A stretch of 64,000 nucleotides of DNA from Branchiostoma floridae (taxonomy: Eukaryota > Chordata > Leptocardii > Amphioxiformes > Branchiostomatidae). The notes beneath the pieces are model-generated. The model did not search any database. It saw only the letters and a list, made by a program, of their open reading frames with translations, and was not told the origin of the DNA. The stretch covers positions 19,607,111 to 19,671,110 of the forward strand of contig NC_049992.1 in the NCBI RefSeq assembly GCF_000003815.2, written 5' to 3'. Position 1 is the first letter of the stretch. Each line of letters starts with the position of its first letter. The position numbers and the translations under genes are program-made. Shown in pieces: positions 47,901 to 56,900 of the stretch.

Positions 47901-50900
47901 ATTTACGTTAACGTTCTCGTTGATTCCTGTTGTGTCCTGCCTAAGGTGTGCACCAGAAGCGATTAACGTTAACGTTCTCGTTGGTTCCTGTTTCTGTCCT
48001 GCCTAAGGTGTGCATCAGAAGCGATTAACGCTAACGTTCTCGTTGGTTCCTGTTGTGTCCTGCCTAAGGTGTGCATCAGAAGCGATTAACGTTAACGTTC
48101 TTGTTGATTCCTGTTGTGTCCTGCCTAAGGTGTGCACCAGAAGCGATTAACGTTAACGTTCTCGTTGGTTCCTGTTGTGTTTTGCCTAAGGTGTGCACCA
48201 GAAGCGATTAACGTTAACGTTCTCGTTGATTCCTGTTATGTCCTGCCTAAGGTGTGCATCAGAAGCGATTAACGTTAACGTTCTCGTTGGTTCCTGTTGT
48301 GTCTTGCCTAAGGTGTGCACCAGAAGCCATTAACGAGTTCGTCTTCACATCAGCCACGGACGTGTGGAGCTTCGCCGTCACCATGTGGGAGATGTTCAGT
48401 TACGGGGAACAGCCGTGGGCCACTTACAGCGGGGAACAGGTACGTGATCTATCAGTAATATATTTAAATCCATTTGCATGCATACTACAGTATACAGCAA
48501 TAGCCGCATTACATCATCCTCCTAACGCCCGGTCCCCAACGGCATTAGCCTATGAGGCCCTGCTATCTAGATGCCTACCAGCGGTTATTATGATTGCCGC
48601 CACAAACCAGCTGTCAACCAATCAGAGAATAAGCTTTTCTTGGTTTTTTTGTTGTCGAAAGCTGTCTCGCAAAGGCCGCTGGGAAGCTATCAGCCAATCA
48701 TGTTACGTCTTACATAGCACCATCCTCCTACGCCCGATCCCCAACGACTGACTGCCCATATAAGGGTAAGCTCATTAATATTCATAAGCAGGGCGACGAG
48801 GAACTGAAAGTAACTGCGGGTAGGCCATGAGAAAGCAGGGCCCCATAGGCTGAGTCAGCTAGCCGTTTGGGACCGTGCGTAGGAGGATGCATTACATTGG
48901 ATGATTTTCGGAGGGGAAGCATGCTAACGTGATAAAATGTGGGCTCTTCAAATCAATGAGGTAAATTTATTTGAAATACAATTTACAATACGAGTTGAAG
49001 CGACGCGTGCATTATAAAATAAATCATAAATCTGCTATACAGAACAGCTCTCAGAGTTTCAATGCACTGGGCTTAAAGGATTGTTCATGCCGATTTCGTC
49101 TGCTGCAACGGGCGATAACTAAAGCCCCGGTCACAAAGCGCGTACGATTCCTTGCGATTCCTTCCGATGCGCAGGATAAGCGCAGTGCGTCGTAAGTCGG
49201 TGGAGAATCGGAAGCAATGGTTTAAGTATATAAAGCCGTGGTCACAACGCGCGTAGTGCATCGTACGATGAGGTCATAAGAGCGTGCCTGCGTCAATCGC
49301 AGTGGATCATAGTAAATCGGGGAGCGTCGTATGGCGAAAAATAGAGCTGAAATGGATTTTGAACATGTTCAAAATTTCGCTATCGTCGTAAGATTTTATT
49401 TGCCCCCATAGCAGAGTTCATTACGGCAATTTTTGTCTACTGATGAGGTTATAGATTTATGATTTTTTAGCATGTTGTGATGGTTTCAGTTTTCCCTGAT
49501 ATTGTCGATATTGACGAAAAGGGGAAATATATCAGTCGCAACTGCCACAGTCGCAACCAGAGAACAGCGCGCCACGCACAGGTGATGCAGACAATTGTTT
49601 GATCGCTTCATGCACGTGAGTTTATAATTAGATCAAATCTCAGCTCTCGTCGGTCTTGGGTCAGTTTACCATAATCGTAATAACCATGGGGACAACTCGA
49701 ACATAAAGGCAGGCTCTATGAGTCGGAAATATATATGATATAATGCTTATCATTTGATTTTTGTATGATGGCATCTTTTTGTTGATAGCATATCATGATC
49801 ATGACGATCTTCGAAAGAGCCTGACACGTAGAGCCTGCAAGCAGGCCGAGATAACCATACCAGTACTCACGCTTGATTTCAACTTTTGCTTGTAATACTC
49901 TTGTTGTCATGGTCTTTTTTAATTTATTTTTACAGTTAAAGATATTATAGGAAGGTATTTAACAGCTATGTCCACATTTTGTTGGTTAAAGAAGCACAAA
50001 AGCGGTCAGACGGCTATACAGAAGAGACACAAGTAAAAAATCTTGCGACGCTGGAAAAATTTTGAACACCATCCGATGCGTTGCGATGGCTTGCGATGCT
50101 TACGATTTTCTTGCGATGTACTGCGCTCATCGTACGATATGCGGAATAGTCCATCGCAAGGAATCGTACGCGCTTTGTGACCGGGGCTTTACGGTATGAC
50201 GTTGTGCTATACTTGCTCTATAAGTTGACATAAAATTACGGAGAGGACAGTCATCATCATTCGGAATGTTTTGAATGGTTCATAATGTTGCCTGGTCTCA
50301 CCCTGAGGACAGAGAAGGCAACTGTTAACTGGACCAGCTTTGTTTGATGAACTCTACAAGCATAGGTTCGGCTTCGACTGTTTTTGACATGAAGAAAGCG
50401 TTTTTGACATAATAGTAGGGTCTATTCCGGAGTCTGTCGGCTAAAAACTCGTCTTATCATGAAAAAAATGGTATAAGACATAAATCCCGGCAAAAACGCC
50501 TAAAATTAAAAAAAAACAGCCTGAGTCGGTCCTCTGCTTGGTTAATACAAAATTCCTTCCAAAGATTATTTTATTTTAATAGCTTGATAGTGTAGCGTTC
50601 GGTTGCAAAAGCATACTTTATTTAGTGTTCTTAAACCAGTCAAGGTGTTTACGGCAAAGTTAATGTCAGCCAACCGAATTAAATTATGGCTCAGCACTCA
50701 GCAGCATCCGTTTGTACTGCAATGGAACTTCACGTTTTAATGATTTTATCTTGCAACTACATTCTGGGAGGCGATAACCCTCACTGTGTACAAGTAGGCA
50801 AATATATCCACGAATGCTTATACCGGTAGAACCAATAGTGAAATGACATGCTAGACCCAATATGTTGACTTATTCAAACCTTTAGATATCCATACATGTC

Positions 50901-53900
50901 TGTTTAGGCCTAAGTCACATTTAATTTCCGAACCGGGGCCCGGTGGGGCTGTTTGAGAAAACGAAAAATAGAAATGTATACGTAAAAATATACACAAATT
51001 ATGCCCACGACTATTCTCTTTACGTCTTGTGTAATTTGGTGACTTTTATATCATACTTTTCGGTCCCGAAAGTTGCCCGGCCGGGCCCCTTTGTGGGAAT
51101 GTGACCTTAGCCTTAGTTGTATTGTAAGTAGTTGTTATACATGTGGACCTTACGAAAGTCGCTGTACTTTTATCGTGTCAATAAATATATCTGTAAATTG
51201 CAGATTCGGCAGGCCATTGGCCCTCCCATGTACCACCGCCTGGAGAGACCCCGGTTCTGCCCCTTCAGCCATTACCGCATCATGCACGAGTGTTGGAGTC
51301 ACAAGCCTAAAGAACGGCCCACCTTCACCAAGCTGTGTCACGTGCTGCAAGAGGTACGCGCTGATTGGTCAATCTATTAACCTCATTAGCATGCTCTATG
51401 AGTATGTCTTGTTGTTACCTGATGACATATCCGAATCCGTGTTTTTTTCCCGTCCAGTTCAATGTTGTTGGCCTACTCTACGAAAGTTGGCTACAATACA
51501 GTAAGACTTACTGAAATAGAATTGATTATCAGCCTGACAGCCAGAGAAAAGAAAACAGGCTCTTACACATACTAATTCTGATGTCCATGACTTTTTTTTC
51601 AAATTTGCAGGCGAAACCAGAGCAAAGAGTCGCCATTGATGACGTCGACGGTGACGTAGTACATAACCTTATGACCTTAAGGCTGGTGACGTCATCACAG
51701 TACTGGAAAAACCCGGTGAATCTTAGAGGCACTTTATGATTTACATATTCCGTATGTTTGACAGNNNNNNNNNNNNNNNNNNNNNNNNNNNNNNNNNNNN
51801 NNNNNNNNNNNNNNNNNNNNNNNNNNNNNNNNNNNNNNNNNNNNNNNNNNNNNNNNNNNNNNNNNNNNNNNNNNNNNNNNNNNNNNNNNNNNNNNNNNNN
51901 NNNNNNNNNNNNNNNNNNNNNNNNNNNNNNNNNNNNNNNNNNNNNNNNNNNNNNNNNNNNNNNNNNNNNNNNNNNNNNNNNNNNNNNNNNNNNNNNNNNN
52001 NNNNNNNNNNNNNNNNNNNNNNNNNNNNNNNNNNNNNNNNNNNNNNNNNNNNNNNNNNNNNNNNNNNNNNNNNNNNNNNNNNNNNNNNNNNNNNNNNNNN
52101 NNNNNNNNNNNNNNNNNNNNNNNNNNNNNNNNNNNNNNNNNNNNNNNNNNNNNNNNNNNNNNNNNNNNNNNNNNNNNNNNNNNNNNNNNNNNNNNNNNNN
52201 NNNNNNNNNNNNNNNNNNNNNNNNNNNNNNNNNNNNNNNNNNNNNNNNNNNNNNNNNNNNNNNNNNNNNNNNNNNNNNNNNNNNNNNNNNNNNNNNNNNN
52301 NNNNNNNNNNNNNNNNNNNNNNNNNNNNNNNNNNNNNNNNNNNNNNNNNNNNNNNNNNNNNNNNNNNNNNNNNNNNNNNNNNNNNNNNNNNNNNNNNNNN
52401 NNNNNNNNNNNNNNNNNNNNNNNNNNNNNNNNNNNNNNNNNNNNNNNNNNNNNNNNNNNNNNNNNNNNNNNNNNNNNNNNNNNNNNNNNNNNNNNNNNNN
52501 NNNNNNNNNNAATATCATACTTTTCGTTCCGATGGCTGCCCGGCCAGGCCCCGGTTTAAAAGGTGACGTAGGCCTATATTACGCTTCTAGCTAGCCGTCC
52601 ATTCGTAAGACCCTTATTTAAGGGGAAACCCCTATTAGCCCCTCTGGTAGGACGTTAAATGGAGGTTCCGTGTTGGAGGAAAGCCACACGTCGAGCACGT
52701 TAAAGATCACATCACACTTACCGAAAAGAGTAGGAGTCCTTCCCTGTGTGAGTGGTTCGAAACCTACAGTCCCATGGCCGCACCCGGGGAAATTACTATC
52801 GCTTTGAGGTCACTGAGTGGCGCCGCATGGCAGCTCGCTTCAGACCCTCGCGATTTAGCCCCGCCTATTGTAAGCCCCTTGCAATTCAGCCCTGGATGCT
52901 ATGAGAGAGTATTCAGCCCACCCAATAACAATAGCCTCTGACAGTAAGAGGTTGTGTAACACAGACTGTGTATCTTTCCTACTCGCAGTGACAACCATGG
53001 CTGGCTCGGCGCGTTAGATGAAGACAAGATCGGCTTCTTTGACCCTGAGATAACGGAACCGTTCCAAACGGAAGCAGAGAAGCAAGAAAAAGCTGCCGCA
53101 GCGATGGACAAGAAAAGAAAACTGAAGAAAAGTACGATTCGACTATACACTCAAAATGTATTTTATTGATTTTTTTTAAGAGCTGTTGTTAGAACTTTAA
53201 TCTAATTTGCAGAATTATATACATAATTATTAATTTGGTGGAACAATAGATTGTAGTTTTCATCGTACAAAAATTAATAACATCATATTTGTCAACACTA
53301 TAGCACCGCAGCCGTCAACAGTACAGAAAGAAGGGAACCATTATGAAACGTAAGCATTTTTTTATTTCCATATATGTCGGTAACCTGTCGTTTCACCACA
53401 CTGTCTGTCAGATACAGTATGTTTCGCTACATGGCGAGTCATTTGGCTACATGGAAACATCGTTTCTCTACGTTTGAATACCTTTTGTCTAATAAGTCTT
53501 ATGGTATAAGAAATCGTTCACTTCATGAATCTACAGATGTTAGACAAATGATAGTTAGTTAAATGTAGCAAAACGACATTTGCCATGTAGCAAAACGATT
53601 TCTGCAGCATAACGTCAACGAAACGACTTCACTTTTACCAAGTAGCGAAAAGACTAAAGCAAACTGACACTGTAGCGAAACGACCGGTTTCCTCATTATC
53701 CCTATGCTTTTGTTTGTTTTGAAGTCTGCATGTCTTTGTAAGAACATGTTAAAGTAAGAGCTATCTGTCTCTGTTGATACATCTCTAAATCACAAAGTCT
53801 ATTGCACAACAGTCGGCCATCTCCTAAGCATGACGGCTTCAGCGCGCTGTCCAAGTTCTAAGTACATGTAAAAGTAAGATCTATCTGTCTCTATGCTGAT

Positions 53901-56900
53901 ACATCTCTAAATCAAAGTCTATTGCACAACAGTCGGCCATCCTCTAAGCATGACGGCTTCAACGCGCTGTCCAAGTTCTAAGTACATGTAAAAGTAAGAT
54001 CTATCTGTCTCTATGCTGATATATCTCTAAATCAAAGTCTATTGCACAACAGTCGGCCATCCTCTAAGCATGACGGCTTCAACGCGCTGTCCAAGTTCTA
54101 AGAACACGTACAAGTAAGAGCTATCTGTCTCTGTTGATACATCTCTAAATCAAAGTCTATTGCACAACAGTCGGCCATCCTCTAAGCATGACGGCTTCAA
54201 CGCGCTGTCCAAGTTCTACATGAGCATGCGCGGGAAGCGGCGGCCGGGTGACGGGCAGTCGGACTCGGGAGGGGGCGCTTCTTCCTCTGCAGAGAGAGAC
54301 CAGTATTGGTAGGTGGCGCTTCCTTTTGTGCGGAGGGAAACACATGCTGTGTGGCGTGGTTATAACCCCGTCACATGTAGCGAAAATCGATCGGACGACG
54401 AGTTTACGAGCTCTAAATTACGAGGAGGCATGACCTGATGCCGACGAGGAAATGGCATACTTCCCCCCTTTCCCGTCAGGGTCATGCCTCCTCGTAATTT
54501 AGGGTCATGCCTCCTCGTCGCCCGATCGATTTTCGCTACATGTACCAGGGGTATAATGACATGACTTTCTGTGCATGCATAAAGTTTTTCACTTGAAGAC
54601 GACTTTTAGGGGATACTTTTTAGTGCATTGTTCCTCAGCTATTTGGCTGAAGATTTAGTCATAGACGGTCATTCTTGACAATTTCAAATAATGAGTTTCA
54701 CCTTTAGCTGCATCTAAAGGTTGCAGAATAACTTTTATCTTTTTGGATGTTTGTTTATGTTTGTTGTGGATGCTACATCAAAAAAAAAGGAAATTATATA
54801 TACAAAAAACTTAACATTCTCGTTGCAGTTCGCTTCAGGAAGATACACTTCAAGAGAAGCCCGGTAAGAAAGTTTATTTTTATGTACCTGTCTCTAAGGT
54901 GTTTATTACTAATATCTCCGCCTGGCGAATTTTGAACAAGCGCATTCTTACTAATATTCCTTTGTTGCAATTTCTTACTAATATATTCCTTTGTTGCAAT
55001 GGTATATTTGTCTGTTTTACTTAAGCCAAAATTACTAATACACAAATACACTCTGTATAAAGGGTTGTTGTGGTGCATATTTAACGAAGCAATTAGGATA
55101 TAGCAAAGATTGATATACTATCACTCAAAGTTATAAGTCATACAGATCTTTGAAAGGACCAAAATGTGTAACATTTTCGTATTTATTTGTAGCACCCTGT
55201 GCATATTGGTACAGTCGCCGGCACATGTAGGTACATGGTTAGCAAACTTTGTTAGAAAGCAGGACAAAATCTGGATTTTTTTTTCATATTATCAGATACG
55301 CCGAAGGAAGAACGCTCGGAGTCCGTAGACAGCCGTGGTGAGCCGAAGACATCGACGGTGAAGTTTGAGTTTCCTCCCGCCCAGCCCGAGTCCGGCGGTG
55401 CGGCGGGCGGAGTGGAGGACAGGCGGCACTATGAGAACCTGAACGGGACAGACTTACCAGGAGAACCGGTATGTCAGACAATTCAGAATTGACATATATT
55501 CTTACGTACCATATTTAAGGTGGTATCTAACTGCACTTGGGGCACCGGTGCGGCAATGCGGGGTTCGAAAAATACTCAACAAATTTCAGAGATAAAGGAC
55601 GAATTTTCGTACGTTTTGTGTATGTTGTTGTCTTCTAAGTTATACTTTTACGTATCACACAATATCTAGATATCGATAATTTAAAAAAAAAATCAGAGAA
55701 AATAACACATCAGCGCCGCAGAAACGAACCCCGCAGTGCCGTACCGGTTTCCCAAGTGCAGTGAGATGTCACCTTTACAAAGAACATTGACAATTATTTT
55801 ACAATCGTTTTACCAAGACGCAAGTGACTGTACCGTATTTAATCAGTGACATGTAGCCTATCTTATCTATCTAGATAATAATTCTAGTGCAAAATCTAGC
55901 CCAGTTGTTGAGTGCCGGTATATGTAACATTTGAAGAAATGACAAACAATACTCTAGTCTAAATATCCTAACTTTTGCAGGACCCGGATGTAGACCACGC
56001 CCTCATGCCGCTCTCGCCCAGACCGGACTATGACGTACCCAGACCCCAGCCTCGTCCTGAGGCAGTCGGAGCTGACGCAGACGGCCAGGAGACGTCAGTT
56101 GATGACGTCACGTACGACGTTCCCTCCCTAAACCCCCGTCCTTCCACCATGTACTTCATGCGCATGCCCGACCTGGGGTGCGAAGGGTTACTAGACGAGG
56201 TCATGTCAAGTTTCTCTACTGAGACACTAGAGAGTCTGGGTGTAGACGAACCGCCCAGAAGTCGTCCAACAAGTCAAACCGTCAAACGGGCGCCTCTTGC
56301 GACAGAGGAAAGTGACTCTCCTATTGTTTCAAGAACTAGGCAAAGAAACGAGTCCGCTCCTTCCGAGTTACATATATCTGAACCAGAGAAGACGAAGGCG
56401 TCATCCTCCAAAGTCTTAGATTTGAAAAGTAAGAAGAACGCCAGCGGTAAGAATGGCGCTCGTAGTAAACTCTTGAACGAGGTACCAAGACAGTCTCCAA
56501 AAGCGACAACTAAGGACCTGAAATTACAGGCATCTAAGAAAAGTACTGGAGTCAGTAAGACTCACTTAAGTAGTCGAACGATCGGTAAGGCGGGTACCGA
56601 TGTGCCTTCAAGACAATCTCCAAAACCTATGTTGGTCTTAAAGGAAGACGAAACTTCTGAGAAGTCAACGAGGGCACCTTCGAGTGAACGGTCACAAACA
56701 AGGGTCAAAACAAGTAACGGGTCTTCTAAACAGGCCTCAAAACCTGTGGGTAAAGCAGAGAAGAAGCCGATGGCAACGTGTCAGTGTGGGAGGAACGGGG
56801 CACGTGCGGCAGGGAAAGGTTCTCCCAGTGAGACAACAAAAGTGACGCGGAAGACGAGCCCCAAGGACGAAAAAGAGGAAGCAAGTAAAAAGTCGCACAG

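Noticed and set aside
44917-48336. CRISPR array
   Set aside because: The repeat is 61 bp with no unique spacers, the host is a eukaryote, and the unit matches the adjoining exon border.
51529-52594. Long open frames across the N runs (also 26365-26854, 32061-32909 and 59402-59739)
   Set aside because: They are open only because N codons cannot be stops.
51715-52989. Direct splice of kinase exon 9 to exon 10
   Set aside because: The phases do not match and the join would give a stop codon (TGA) at once.
53309-53349. Kinase exon 11 starting after ACCGCAG
   Set aside because: From exon 10 this acceptor leads to an in-frame TGA; the AG at 53302-53303 keeps the frame open.
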